Assembly: GCF_021347895.1 (NCBI RefSeq)
Contig: NC_067121.1
Coordinates: 13,899,962 to 13,963,961 of the forward strand
Direction of reading: 5' to 3'
Source of the DNA: Acanthochromis polyacanthus
Taxonomy: Eukaryota > Chordata > Actinopteri > Pomacentridae
DNA length: 64,000 nucleotides
The notes under the pieces are model-generated. The model was not told where the DNA came from and did not search any database. It saw nothing but the letters and a program-made list of their open reading frames with translations. Shown here in pieces: positions 1-13,466 of the stretch. Numbering within the stretch: position 1 is the stretch's first letter; every line of letters begins with the position of its first letter. The position numbers and the translations under genes are program-made.

Positions 1-299
1 TTGCATTCTGTTATCTATGTATGGTGTGATGTGTTTCTTTAGCATGTGTTGAATGTACAATTGTTTTGTTTTTTTATCTACAGTATATTTTTTCAACATT
101 TGTTCTCTTTTCTGTGGTTAACACAACAGAATGTGTATGGTCTTGTACAATTTAGTTTAATTGCTATACCAAAGACCTTAGCAATAGACTGTTCATATCA
201 CCACGGTGGTCTTTCTTCCTCCATTTTGGCATAGGCTGAAAATGGCGACAGCAGTGGCAGCAGATGTTAACAGACCTCCACCAGCTCATCCAGGACAGA

Positions 300-533
300 A
301 TGGAGGGAACCTGCCTTCAAGTCAACAGTGGTATGGCAAATGCAATGCAGCAGGATCCACGACTGCAGTGCATCAGCCAGAACCCAGGATCTCCATCTCA
401 TTCCCAACATCCCATCTTTGCCAGGCCTGTCTTTTATATACCAACTGTACAACCCCCCTCCCCCCCTCCCCCCTTCACTACCAGTGGCCCATGCCCTTAT
501 CTTATAACCCCTTTGATGGCTTCCCAGGCATGA
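300..533 (+). pseudogene. Bucky ball-like exon 1 (N-terminal BUVE region)
   Basis: The ATG at 300 opens MEGTCLQVNSGMANAMQQD and leads to the aromatic/proline stretch FARPVFYIPTVQPPSPPP. The continuation HYQWPMPLSYNPFDGFPGM is in a different frame, so a frame change falls in the C-rich tract around 450-475. The donor at 534 (gtgagt) and the acceptor ending at 892 (ttctctcag) join in phase to give PGMSYGMAMSP. An upstream in-frame alternative is the ATG at 242, which lies in the other frame. Confidence 0.65.
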
Positions 534-1964
534 GTGAGTTGTAATTTATTTATTTTTTACTTTTTATATATATATATTTTTTTTTCCTTTGATTGCCATA
601 CCCAAGGTATGGAAAGGAAAAAGATCTTGCAGTTCTGGATATTTTTGTAGATGCATGTATATATTTATATGGGATGGGCACAGTGTCATTCAACACTATG
701 GCCAATAAGCCTATATGAGAGAAAGGGGAACTTGAATAATTATTGCAGATTTTTTTTTGACAGTTGTTCAAATTTAACTCCTTTTTTTCCCCCCAAAGCG
801 TGTGAGTTGGTGGTTGTTCCAGATATTGTTTTCTCAGTACAATCAACTTCATACATTTGAAATATGTTTTGTTTGTTTTTACCTTCTCTCAGGCTATGGT
901 ATGGCTATGTCCCCATTCCCTCTTCCCCCTTACATGGAGGCTCCAGCCTATGTTTTACCACAACCTCATATTCAACCAGTACACTACAGACGCTTGCTCC
1001 GTCCCCAGGTTCACGCTCCCTTCTACCAAGTGAGAGCCACAGAATTCGCCTGCCTCATACCATCCCTGTAAGGGAAACTGTGAATTGTGAAGTCCAAACA
1101 GAAACCACACAGACAGGCATCGGTGGCGATAATGACGGTTGCCCATTTGTGAGCTCAGACTCTGGAAATGCAACTGCCTCAAACTCCCCATTGTCCTCAA
1201 GCTCCAGGCCTGAAAAGCAAAGCTCAACTGAAGTTGAGGATGATAGGTTACTCCGCTGTAATGCAAAAGACTCCCAGGTTAACAGGTCCTGCACAAATAA
1301 TACAGTCAGGCATGATTTTAACATGTATCCCACAGGAAAAACACTGTCCAATCATATGTAAGATCAACTGAAGAATCACAGATCTGTAAAGACAATATTG
1401 GTCAGGTGCCCCACTTTTCCTCTCCCAGCGGAAATGGTCTCTCCAATATGTGGTTAGTGAGTTCTCCAGGTAGTGTAGCTCCTGTGTGTACCTCTTATCA
1501 AAGAGAGGACGAGATTGTCAAAGAAAGGCATATCTCTGTTCCTGACATCAGGGGCGTCACCAGACCTAATACTGTACACTTGGGGCACAAAGCATTCATG
1601 AGAGTGTGCAAAGTGTGCGAGAAAAAAAACATATTCAGCACTTCACATAAAAAAACCTAAATAGTTCTTTAAACCATTCAATAATATCAGACTATGTTGT
1701 CTAGATCTTTGATTAACCATCTGAAATGTACTGCGGTAATGCATTTGGCCTACTTGTGCACTTTACTCTTGACTTCTAAACCATTACTGATAAATGCAAA
1801 TAGGAAGAGCAATGAATCTTTTTGAAATATTGATTTCAGTAAACATCTGCAAATTGAACATTTACAAATGTAAAAAAAATAAAATAAAGCACCCCAAAAT
1901 CTCTGGGTTCTTATATTTCCATAGTAGAAGAATAAATGAACAACTGTTGTGTCACTTCAGGCAA

Positions 1965-2756
1965 TCATTTTTTGGGGAGTAAACTGTAACGTGTTTTCAT
2001 TTTTGCAAAGTGGTCAATCACTTGGCTGTGGCTTAACTTGGAAAGTTCCTCACTCTCCACTGACATGATGGCAAGATGGTGAAGCCTATCCTGCCCCATT
2101 GTGCTTCTCAGCCAAGTGTGGAGCCGTCTCAGCACACTGAACGTCCGTTCACAAGTGCAGCTGGACACTGGGATGGTCAGAGCTATCTGAATGACCTGTG
2201 TCAAGGTTGGGAACATGACTTGATCCAGCAAGCTGAAAACACATTGCATGTCTGTGATTGGAAGGCTCTCCCACTTTCTGGCCAGACGGTTTTTGGCCAC
2301 CAACACCTCTTCAGGTTTTAGAACAACACTGTAATGATCTGTCAGACCTCTGAGGTCCTCCTCACAGAGGAAGTTGTCAGATCCTGGATTACAGGCCTGA
2401 ACACCTTTTAGAACTTGGCTGTGGAGAGATGAAAAATGCTGATCCATCTCAGCAACCATCCTGTCAAGGCAAGGTAGATACAAGTTTGCTTTCAATTTCT
2501 CTGCATCACCTCGGTCACTCACTGCCCCACAACTAGAGTCCACTAGATAGTCCTCCATGCGTTTCTGCTTCTGCCTTTGTCTGGTAACAGCACATGACTC
2601 TGGGATCTGGTTGGCTGGACAGTAGGTCTTTGCTCTGTCACAAAGCTCAGCAGCCTTCTCATCAGTGCGCATATCTTTTAGAGTGGCACACACAGTGCAT
2701 TTGTACTCCTCAGCTTTGGCCAGATGCTTTAGCTGAAGCCATTTATCTGGTGACAA
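1965..2756 (-). pseudogene. hAT transposase, C-terminal part
   Basis: About 263 residues are open. The C-terminal half carries the hAT dimerisation signature IPVSSCTCERTFSVLRRLHT followed by LRSTMGQDRLHHLAIMS, typical of the ZMYM1/TTF-finger hAT relatives. The N-terminal catalytic part is missing, so this copy cannot encode a working transposase. It is antisense to the buc-like gene it interrupts. Confidence 0.82.
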
Positions 2757-3120
2757 AACAAGATTCTTTTAGTCAAAGACAAACCGATTAACAAGACAAG
2801 TCTGTGCTATTTTTCTGTGAAATAAACTTGAATGGTTTAAACATTTGGCTCACGACTTGATGATAGGGAAAAATGTTTTTCTTCCTGATGATAGACCATT
2901 TGAGAACCACTGCACCATCCATAGGCTGTATCTGTCAACTAACACAAGCTTACTCAAAATCATCATTGATGCAGAGGTCCTGAGCAGAACCAGCAGACCA
3001 TAACCAACATTATCTTTCATGCTGATGAAACTCACTGGAATTTCCCCCAAAGCTTGTACAGCAAGTTAATATGGTTTGTCCTGATACAAGGATAAGATAA
3101 GTAATAAAGAAGAAAAATAT

Positions 3121-3256
<136 letters not shown>

Positions 3257-3375
3257 TTAGAAGAGTTATGCTTAGAAGAGTAAAGAGGAAAAGAAACCCA
3301 AATTAGGGGAAAAGTGGGACACGCAGAGTTCACACAAATCAACAAAAATCTGAAAATTTCCAGTATTATTTACAG

Positions 3376-3377
<2 letters not shown>

Positions 3378-3437
<60 letters not shown>
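3378..3437. repeat. (AT)n microsatellite
   Basis: About 60 bp of uninterrupted AT dinucleotides, inside the hAT element. Confidence 0.95.
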
Positions 3438-3440
<3 letters not shown>

Positions 3441-6400
3441 GAAAAGACCTTGAGCTGCTGCTGTTAAACAGTCTGACAGCTGCAGGTATGAATGACCTGT
3501 GGTAGTGCTCCCTCCTTGATGGTGGCGGCAGTAGTTAGTCAGTCTGCTACTGAAGGAGCTTTGAGCAGCTCCTTCAGTGTGGTGGAGGGGTGAGAGGCGT
3601 TGTGAATAACGTTAGCTAACTTAGCATTAACTTGAGACAGACTTATGTTGCCTAGCTAGCTAGGACTTCACTTACCTCTCTCATTCCTCGCTGCTTTATC
3701 CCTGCTGCGGGCGAATAACTTTCTGATATCCATCTAGGAGTTACAGTTCGAGTCAAATCAAAATCAAAAAAATATATTTAACAAGTTGTCGGCTAACGTT
3801 ACCTACCTCACGCAGTGATTCTCATCGCCCCCCCCTCTCTCTCGCTCTCTCGACTTCAGTTGATCAGCTGAAGTCGCTACACGTGAATAAATTACCATAT
3901 TAATTAGCCATGTGCACATTGTTTGAGTGGAGTGAATACAGTAGCAATGAATTACCATACTAAGTAGTATGTGCGCTGTAGTCTATGCTATGTAGACTTA
4001 AAACTCCGAAGTGATTTTTATTTTTTTTTATTGGTGAAATTTTTACTGGGGCACTGCAGATCAATACTGGGGCACGTGCCCCAGTGAAATCTGTCTGGCA
4101 ACAAGGCTGCCGGACATCCTGAGTTGGGGAGGTTGCACATCAGAGACAGCAGTGTTGAAAATGGCAGACAAGGAGCTGCCTCAGAATACTCACCAGCTGC
4201 CTTCTTATGAAACTGAAGTACAGCGTGAAAAGTCTGCTTATCTGAGCCCGACTGAGACAAAGAATGTTTCAGTGGTGACTGAAAGCATCGACGTTAATAA
4301 TGATGCTGAGGGTATCTTTTCTTCTACAGACTGTGAAATACTCAAGATCCTCAGGCTGCCTTGTCCTCTTTTTGAACCACAGTCAGGGTCAAGAAACAGC
4401 GAGCCTATGGAATTAGTTCGTTCTGCAAGTCACTGTCTCATCTACAGAGATGAATTGCTACCTTCAGGAAACACATCCCATAGGCTGCTTGAAAAAGAGG
4501 AAGAAAATGGCAAAGAAACAAAGCCACAAGACCACACAACAGAGATCATTCCATACCAAATGTGTTTAAGTAGCTGTCAGACAAAGAGAGTGTGTCTGGT
4601 CTGTTGAGTCTCTTGTCCCTTTTATCCCCACTAAGGAGTGGCTGTTGCAGAACAGTGTGCTTGAGTCTAAAGTAACTGAGGTGACAGAGGAAACTGAAAA
4701 TGAGAGACTGTCAACCCAAAATGACAACCTAATTACCAAAGCTAGTAAAGAAAGGAGACTGACTCGCAGGCTTTCCTTTTCTGACTTCGTTCCTATGTCA
4801 GAAAGCTGCCTCATTTTCAGTACTCCAGCTGACAAACTAAATCTTTCAATGAAGCCAGAGGCAAACCATGAAGTTGTCTGAAAACAGAGGACCAGAACAT
4901 GACCAGAACATGGCTCCATCTGAAAGCAATCCTCTAACTTCCATAATTCTTCTGTAGAGTAAAGATGTATCTACCTCCTGTGAAGATTGCATGGATGAAA
5001 ATGGGTCTTCTGAACCCGGAGCTAGTCAAAGCCCACACCAGGAATCTATTTTGAATGAACAGGAGAAAAGTCCTTGCTCTCCTGAGGAGGAAACATTCCC
5101 TCTTAACTCTGCAGCAGAGGAGAAAATCATTTTTACATCCCAGCTGATTTGACAACATGGAATGGGCATGAAGAAGGATGGAGCATGTGTAGTGGTCAAT
5201 CAGGTGAGAAACAAGGAACTGTGTAGTCCAGTGGTTGATCAGAAAATGATGAAAGTGTCACCATCAAAGAGACTTTTAGTGGACTGTGGCATCCAGTGCA
5301 CTGAATTACTGGAGCCCAGGTGTCCATGTAAACGGCCGGGCAGCGTTGGGCCAAAAGAAAGTCATCCTTTTAAATATTCAGGTGAGTGTTTAGGTCTTGT
5401 TGTTTTTTTTTTAAATGTTGCTTTGGCTTTTAAGAAAAGTGCTTTGACTGTGCCTTGTCTCCTAGATTTGAAGAAAGCAAACAATGGAATGGCACAACTG
5501 AAGTATTTTTCATGAATGGACTTGTGCAGAAAAATTTGAAGAGGAATAGTCAGCGGAGGAACAGAGGTCATGGTAATGCATGGAATTCCTTAGTGTAAGC
5601 CATCATCAGGTCAAAAGTTTGGTTTGAGCAAATCCCTGCAGAATGAAAATGCACTTAAAAAAATATGCATATTAAATGTAACATTACAAGTTTGTATAGA
5701 AAATACAAAAATGACGGTGGCATCGTATTTTTATTTAAATTTTTTTAGGAACAGGAATGGAGTTTTAGTTAAACACCAGAATTAAGTCGACAACATATAT
5801 ATTTTTTTATTTTACATTTAAATGCTACTCATACTTGTACATACCCAGCAGAGCCCCACCCATTTCAAGCCAATAAGAAGCGCAATGGAAAATGAATGGA
5901 AAAATCTGTGTTGACACAAGCAAATGTTGACACTTTGTTAGAAGTTCATGGTGCGTTAACAGTTTTGCCTCTGTCTACAGAAAAGCACAGCAGGAAGCCT
6001 ACAATGGATACAGTGGAAAACCTGGGAAATCAAAAGGTAAAGATTCATCTTGGCTCCTCTATGGAAAGTTCATGCTGATCATTTACATATTGCTTATAAA
6101 CATTTAAGCTGGCTAAAGACTTGAGTAACATTTCTTTAATTCATCTCATGGAATTGATCAGTTCAACACTATTTTCAGATGTTAGTGGATCATAGAGCCA
6201 AATGGATTAAAAGACCCCAACTTTAAACTGGTATTGGATAAATGTTGAACAGGTGTCATACACTTTCATATGTTTACATAGTGATTTATTTTAATAGGCT
6301 ACCTGAATTCTTTACATTGTGCAAAGACTTGCATTGCTCTGCTCATACACCTGCACAATGTATTGTGAATACATAAGGTTTCCTTTGCCCTAACAGTTTG

Positions 6401-6449
6401 TTGGTTCTTCCAGGTGGAATTAAAGGAAACCCATGATACCAAACACTGA

Positions 6450-7978
6450 CCATACCATACAAGACAACACTTGGGTTTTAAGTAATTTAAAATTACAATG
6501 AATTTTAAATAATGCAGTTATTTTTCAATAAATGTTTTTTATGTCATCAACATTAAAGTGTTTTTCTTTAGATTTCCATACATGGTTTAATGGCAAATTG
6601 TGGGTTAGTTTATAACCTTTATACAACAAAATGCTCTTCTAGGATTCTGCCTGCCAGAGAACCTGCTTAAATTGCTCAGTTAAATATATTGAACAAGACT
6701 CAAGCTGAACTTGTACTTGTATAGAACTCTTTAGGAATACGTTTTGTTTTTTTGTTTTTTTAAATTTTGTAACAAAACCAGTGTTTGTCGGATTAAGTCT
6801 CCTGTAAAGTTAAGCCGAGGATCTCGTCCACATATCAGTTCAAGTCAGTACCGTTTGTGATTTTTGTACACTGGATCACATTAAGATGATTTTTAAATGT
6901 TAAAGGTTGGCAGTATATGGGATAAAACACGATTTGCCAGCAACAGCCTTCACAGAAACAGACTGGATGCAATTGACATGGTTAAACAATGGTTCCAGTG
7001 GCTACATTCTAATATCTATATTATCCAAACAGTATGAGGAAAAAATATTTTGGATGTCCCAATGCATAATGTCAAATGTATGCCAAAAAATACTGTCATA
7101 CTGCATGCAGCTGGATTTTGCAGTAGGCAAGCCAGCATGCTTTTTTTGACCCCATTCTGACCCACAGTTACATCAGTGTTTTGAGAGTATAAACAAACTT
7201 GAGCTACCAAGCCTGCATGTTGCAGGCTTGCTCATTTTGAAAAACAGACCACAACACTTAAAGTTTGAAGCACATTTCCTATAAGTATGACTACTCCTCT
7301 GTGAGGGGAGCTGTAGTATGTACTGAATGTAAAAAGTGTGTGTTTTGGAATGCACGCCATCAGGTTTCCTGAAACAATTCTATCAGAGGTCATCACCAAG
7401 TTGGGCAATCTCATCCAGCAGGAAATCAATGTGCCCTTGCTGTGTGGCAGGATTGGAAAACGCACACCTGAAGAAATTGACTTTGACTCCCAAAGGCTTA
7501 TGGTTAATCAGAACAGAGCCCTTGAGAGTCCTTTTGCCTTTAGATCCAATGAGTCATTTGCAGGGGTATAAGGAGGAAAGCTCATTATCAACAATATGGT
7601 GTCTGACCATTACTGAGTCATTGTGATGTCCTGTACTGACCTGATTTAGTCTTATACCCCTGTCAGATCCAGGTGGCACACCTCTCAGACGATATGAATG
7701 TACCAGAAATACACACTACTGTGCTTGGGCTGCATGACTGAGGTAAAGGGACAAATATGGCCTTTAAGAATGGACTAATTTCAATAGAAAACCTAAAGAC
7801 TTGAGCTCTATTGTATTCCCAGGGTATATGAGGTCATTTCATGTCATAAGTGTGGCGTGGCGAGGGAGCTCTAAGAGGAGGGGAATGGAGAATGGGGAAA
7901 AATGGCTAGGATTCAAATAATTGTTGCGACAACGCCACCCAGGGGAATTTCACCCCCGGGACATTCAATTCAACATGA
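6450..7978. other. Region without assignable gene
   Basis: AT-rich DNA after the last putative buc-like exon. The only coding-looking stretch is 7338-7571, open in two + frames; one reads RFPETILSEVITKLGNLI and later CGRIGKRTPEEIDFDSQRL. I do not recognise it, and there are no clear flanking splice sites that would make it an exon. Confidence 0.5.
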
Positions 7979-9159
7979 CAGGGCTGTACAGTGCGAGCGT
8001 TTCACTCGCATATGCGCCTAAAAATAGATCGGTGCGAATAGAAAAAAATAAAAAGGGAGTACGTGCGAGTACAGATGTCAACCCTATCATTCGCATTTGC
8101 TCCTAAAATAAATCCACACAAAGTGGATCAAACTAAAAGTCATAGCCTACACCTTCTTCTTCAACAACTTTTTTTCACATCGGCAGGCTACAACACGACA
8201 TGGTCAGAAAAACCGTGAGCTCCTCTCGACTCTCAGGCCGTCTCCCCCACACAGAACCGAGCATCACACAGATCGCCGCACTTTCTTAAAGCGATAGGCT
8301 CCTATTTTTGTCTTCAGCTTTTATGAACACATTAACTTGAAATAACCAAATACTGTCTGTCTAAATTATAATAATGCAAATGACACCAAATTAAGCATGT
8401 AAAACAATTTAAATACCATAAAGTAATAACTGAACTAAAATTGTCATCAGTTAACCCAATCTATGCATTCCGCACCTATAATCAGACTCCCCTAAGAATG
8501 CAAGATATGGCATCAAAATATGTCTGGTATTTATGTATAAAGTCTTTAATATAAGTATAGTTCTTAAGTATAAAGTCATTTGTTATTGTTATTGTTTTTA
8601 TTGGGCCAGTTAACAATATAATAGAATTGAAATTCTTTAATCCCACACCTGGGAAATTATTTGCTACAACAGCTAAAACACCAAATTACAAGTTTGTTTT
8701 GTTTTTTTAATCCTAGTAAATTACAGTCTGTAAGAACAGAATAATAAAATAAGGGGCTAAATGATCACAGTATGGCAGATTAAGAACAGAGAGACTATTT
8801 CAAAACTAGGACTTTAACAAAAATATGCAGATTGAGTTAACTGTGCAGATTGTATGATATGAAATAAAATCTGGAGTCAGAATTTATTGGGCCACTTAAA
8901 ATATGACTCCCCTTATTGTTTTGGGAATGCAAAAAGTGACAACCTCCAAACTTTCTCAGCTACAACATCTGCACCTCTGCTGCTGTTGTATAAGGTCTTG
9001 TGTACATGCTGGCTCCCACCGAGTTTTTTGCTTGGAAATTGGAAAAATGTAACACAATGCCATCTGAGTGATAATGGAAAATATGACAAAAGAAAGAAGT
9101 CAGTAGACCAATCACACTCCAAATGAAAGGAAGCCATATTGGTGAAAGTTTTGTTTTCT

Positions 9160-9292
9160 TTTGTGAGAACAAAATCAATAATTCTTTACAAACTAATTAC
9201 AAAATACACATACATATGTACACCTCCTTTTATGAGAACAAAATCAAACATAATTCTTTGCAAACTATTTACAAAATACACACACACACACT
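9160..9292. repeat. Two-copy direct repeat, about 55-bp unit
   Basis: The phrase GAACAAAATCAA...AATTCTTT.CAAACTA.TTACAAAATACACA occurs at about 9167-9215 and again at 9235-9290, spaced by roughly 68 bp. It is a local duplication in otherwise unassigned DNA. Confidence 0.75.
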
Positions 9293-9404
9293 CTCTAAAC
9301 ATGGGCTTTGGTGTTTCCTTGTGACGGATGCAGTATAGATGTCCATCTGTAAAAAATACATTGGTTTATTAGTTCACAAAGTCCTGAGGACCAAAGAAGC
9401 TTTC

Positions 9405-10560
9405 TTTCTTTCAAGTTTATTTGTAAAAGGACAGCGTGCAGTTACATTAAAAAGATGGCTGCACCAGATTTAGCTTCAAGCTAATTTCCATCTGTAGTCC
9501 TTGGTCCATAAAAAACATTCATTATTTAAGACAACGCATATAAAACGCATTACATTAACAATGCAAAATCAAAATCAATCTTAAAATATTTACAAATATG
9601 TGTGCAACATTGTTGGTTTATAGTACAATTATCAAAAAGCAAAAGTATAACGAGGAAGACTATTCAAACCAATTACAATATATTTAAAATGCATTTAAAT
9701 GACAAAAACAGAGTGCAAAAGTACAAAGTTAAAGTGCAGCGTTGTATGCGAAACAATAGTTTCGTAGATCCTAAAGGTGGTAGCTATCAGATGGTACTGA
9801 CGAGGGTAGCATCTGATAGCTCTATACCAGATTGGTACTGTAAATACACACTGTACTATTTTTACACTGATAGTCTGGTAGCCATCAGATGGTACCCACG
9901 AGGGTATCATCTGATGGCCAAATACCCTTCTGGTATTATTAATGTGAACAGGACTGATGATCAAACAGCCAGTTTTTAACAGCCCAAGAAATGCTGTGGA
10001 AATCTGCCATGTTCTTAAAATTATCAGGCAGCCCATTCCATTCCTTGATGGCTTTGTAAGAAAAGGCTGACTGAGAGAAGGCAGACTTTCTTTTGGGAAT
10101 GTGGCAGTCACCCCTAAACGCTGACCTAAGCACTCTACTGGTTAGTTGAGAGCGTAGCTGTACAAAGGTCTTTAGAGGGGGTGGTGCTGCGTCATGTAAG
10201 ATTTTATGTACCAGGCAGATATCAGAGTACCTGATCAGGTTGTCAAAGCTTAAAATTTTATATTTTTCCAATATGTTGCAATGGTGGTACCGCCGGGGCT
10301 TTTTATCTAGGATTTTCAAGGCCTGATTATGTAGTGCCCTAAGAGGGTTTAGAACTGTCAATTTAGCTTGAGACCAGCTGATGTATCTGACACTGGTGAG
10401 GGATGATAATCCATTTTGTGGGAGAAGCTTTGTTTGTGCAATGTCACTGTTAGAACTGCATCCATTTATTTGACCACCACCGAAGACCTCATGAGGATCA
10501 GCTTGGAGGGGCCATGTCTTGAGGACTTTGATCAAAGTCCTGCCGTGGACCACTGGATGA
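9405..10560 (-). mobile_element. Non-LTR retrotransposon 3' end (CR1/L2/Rex-like)
   Basis: A 5'-truncated LINE. The frame 9939-10553 encodes the typical post-RT tail: LHNQALKILDKKPRRYHHCN, then YSDICLVHKILHDAAPPPLK, and SYKAIKEWNGLPDNFKNM. The 3' untranslated part runs to about 9405, where the antisense sequence ends in ATAAACTTG followed by GAAA repeats. Confidence 0.75.
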
Positions 10561-10770
10561 ATTCAGCCAAGTGTGCCAGGATGACTTGAATACAAAAAGA
10601 TGTGGGACAGGGATGTTCTCTGTGTGAAATAACTGAGCCTACTGCTTGGCTTGTTGTGTGAATGTTAATAATAAAATTGTGCGATTCATAGTGAAAATTC
10701 ATAGAGCTCCTAAATTTTTTCATTTAGGAGCACCTGTGCTCCTTGTGAAAAAGCCAAGCATACAGCCCTG

Positions 10771-11806
10771 CATGATCAACCAAGGACCATTTAAACACTG
10801 AAGGCACACAGGTTCGTAATCACTTGGGCTGAGACGTGTTTCCAAAAATATAACAATTTCTTTATTTAATTAGATTATTAAAGATAAGAAGCAAGCCACC
10901 AGTTTAAAATAAAGAATCAGGAGTACTTAACTTAAACAATAAAGGGAGCAGGCTGGCTTACCATGGCGGCAGGCAAACAAAAATAACCAAAAAGAAGAAA
11001 AAGGGGGTCCAAATAATCACACCTGTGACAACACACCAACGAAAAAGGGGATCCGTGAACCACCACCAGGGATTAAACTGCCGCCGAGGCTCACCAAACC
11101 TGCACAAAAGAAACAAATAATTAGTACTCCTGATTTTAGCAGTGCTGGTGACCAGACCAATATACACAATTAAAAACACACACACGCACTCACTCCACAC
11201 AGCCACTCTTAAAACACAGGTACAACATGAGGCATAATAATCCTCGTAACCTGAGGTTTTTAACAGCAAAAGTACGATGCAGTAACTCTAACACGTTGGC
11301 GATAAACCTAATGAAAATACACGCCAACACAGTCGAACAACAAGTTGTAGACACTTAAAGGAGAGCCGTAACAAAGAGAGCCGAAACAAAGAGCCGGCGA
11401 ACAAAAAGAGACGTCACAAAAGAGCCGAGACAACAGGTCCGGCGAAAAGAAAGAGCCGAAACAGCAGCCAGTCCAGGGAATGATGACATCCAATGAACCA
11501 CACGTTTAGCTGCAACCTAGTAAAGGTAAACAATTAAGCAGGATTATCATTAAATAACTTCACCTATGCTTCATTGATCACTTCCTCATTGAGCGATACG
11601 TACCCGGTTAGCCGTGGCGCAGCATAGCAGCAATGCAGGCGGAGGAGATCCAACAAAAACAGCAGCAAATAGACTGCAGCAACCACACAACAAAATCAGG
11701 GACCAATTAACACATCATATCACATAATACGGACCACATAGCTTACCCTGTCGTCACAGAAGCACCCACGGCACGCTGAACGGAGCGACCCGTCTCCCAG
11801 CGTCAC
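10771..11806. other. Region without assignable gene
   Basis: No coding signal I can support. It holds a degenerate short repeat around AGAGCCG.AACAAA between about 11360 and 11465 (five or six imperfect copies). Its right edge, like 13619-13950 beyond the ISL2EU element, belongs to the unidentified target of that insertion. Confidence 0.5.
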
Positions 11807-11954
11807 TATAGACCTTTTCGCAGTGACGTCAGAGTCTGGGACACGTGACCATACCTTCCTTAGCAACGCACACCGCCATTTTAAGAGGGGGCAACAAAGT
11901 CATTAGCAACCGCGATTTGACCACCGAAACCGCGCAGTTTTGACCCGGAGAAAA

Positions 11955-12200
11955 ATGTCTGCTGATTATTTCGGAAATCTTGAGCCAAAAGCCAAGCTAC
12001 GGTATCAAGAAAAATTAGAACTGGTTGGTTTGCAGTCATGTCCGTACCAAATTCCTCTGGTTTCATGGGAAAACGACCCTACTACGTGGCCAGATCTTCA
12101 ATGACACTCCATTTACGAGTACCTTATCAACAGCCCAGGCATCCACACAATGGAGAAGATGAAGACTTATAAAAGCCTGGACTCATACGTTTTCTTTGAG
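11955..12200 (+). pseudogene. YqaJ-type transposon protein, first exon
   Basis: The ATG at 11955 opens MSADYFGNLEPKAKLRYQEK and continues SCPYQIPLVSWENDPTTWPD, then IYEYLINSPGIHTMEK and YKSLDSYVFFE before a donor gtatgc at 12201. The same plan is seen in the second copy at 62221-62475. The tryptophan expected after WPDLQ is TGA at 12102-12104, so the frame is broken. The nuclease domain itself has been lost with the interior of the element. Confidence 0.62.
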
Positions 12201-13235
12201 GTATGCTTATATTTATATGTTTTTGTGCATACAGGTCAATGTCAGAATGATAAATGACTTGTAAGATAGGGCTACACCAGCTCCGCTATGCTAAGCTAAT
12301 GTTAAGCTAACGGGGTGAGCCATTACACCTTTTAATTTCAAGTGGAAGTAGTTTATGTATATTAGTTAGATGTGCATTATCAAAACTAAGAGTCAGATAC
12401 CTGTAAATGAGCTCTACCCACCCTAGGCCCAAGGGTATGAGGTGCTAACAATAATGAGGACAATGCTGCTGATTACAGCATAGTAGTTAGCAGAACGAAA
12501 GAGAGGAGAGAAGGGAGACTTGTTTGTTCAGTATTGAGTTTAGGAGTGTTTAAAAATAGCAGTGTGAGTAGAAAGACCCCTGACTTTTTGTGGGAAGCAC
12601 AGCTAGCACTAGCCTAAGCTAAGTAGCTAGCTCTCAACATTTCAGATAATTATAGACATCATAAGCTGCAGTCAATTCCAGCCATTTTCAGTACAAAAAA
12701 TCGCTAATATTCTATTTGTAAATAAAAATATGACGAGAAATACAGGGAATATTGGACGCGCATCGCGAGGTGCATTTCCTTGAAAACGACCTATTCGTGG
12801 AGTATATACCGACTTCAAGACATGTTTTGGACAAAATATGTTACTGGCTTGTTTCGTCTGGATGTCCAAGGTTGGATTATGGCCGTTTTTTGTGGAATAT
12901 TTTCATCTGTGTGTAATAATGAACCCGGAAATGTGAGTCGCGGTGTGTACGTTGAAGCCGTGAATAGAGAACGGATGGATGGATATTCGTTGTTTTTCGG
13001 ACAAATGTGGTTATATTACCCGCTGTGGTAATCACATCTGAAAGTGGTTTATACCGGCGGATTCATGAGAATCTAAGCTTTCCATCGGCGTATAGTGTTT
13101 GTATAATCGTGTTTGCAGTTTCAGACATTTAACAAATTGCTTATGCAGATCTCAAAGTGTACCATAGGCGGGACACTGAAGCGCAACTGAAGCACAACGG
13201 GTTAAGCTTATTAATTAATAATTTCAGAAAATCAG

Positions 13236-13466
13236 TTAAGGGGTAATAATTTCATGAAACACAACATACCATTGACGAAATGCTGACTGCAAACAGGACC
13301 ATTTTGACTGTGGGCTCCATGTGGTTCCATTATTGTTAATCCGCCTCAATGCTGTGAGCCATAAACTCCTTTTCTGGCCCTTTTCAGTCGGAATCCTGTA
13401 AAAGGAAATGTTCTTGTTGCTCCATGACTGAGAACTACAGCCAAAAACAGCGCAGGTTTTGGGCAT
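13236..13466 (-). pseudogene. THAP-domain transposase, first exon
   Basis: Starting at the ATG at 13466 (MPKTCAVFGCSSQSW) this is a THAP C2CH zinc finger: C-x4-C, FYRIP, LWLTALRR, W. The second half PVCSQHFVNG (C-x2-H) is present but one frame away, so a single-base frame change near 13296 splits the finger. THAP fingers bind the ends of THAP-type transposons. Confidence 0.7.

Larger units (their letters stand above)
7979..10770. mobile_element. hAT-like element (CAGGGCTGTA ends), possibly composite
   Basis: The left end CAGGGCTGTACAGTGCGAGC and the right end, read inward as CAGGGCTGTATGCTTGGC, are matching hAT-type termini. Both are followed by subterminal GC-boxes and TGCTCCTAAA / GCGCCTAAAA motifs. 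The flanks share only CATGA directly at both junctions, not 8 bp, so they could be two related elements rather than one. No transposase is visible between them. Confidence 0.5.

Noticed and set aside
7979..10770. A single intact hAT with 8-bp TSD
   Set aside because: Ends match in type, but the flanks share only 5 bp, so I kept it as a possible composite at moderate confidence.
10958..11269. Minus-strand frame with several hydrophobic runs
   Set aside because: Looks like a chance frame in low-complexity sequence; no start context, motif or neighbours to support it.
12672..13031. Overlapping frames in the centre of the first ISL2EU element
   Set aside because: No motif, no splice consistency, and no similarity to the nuclease or transposase domains expected there.
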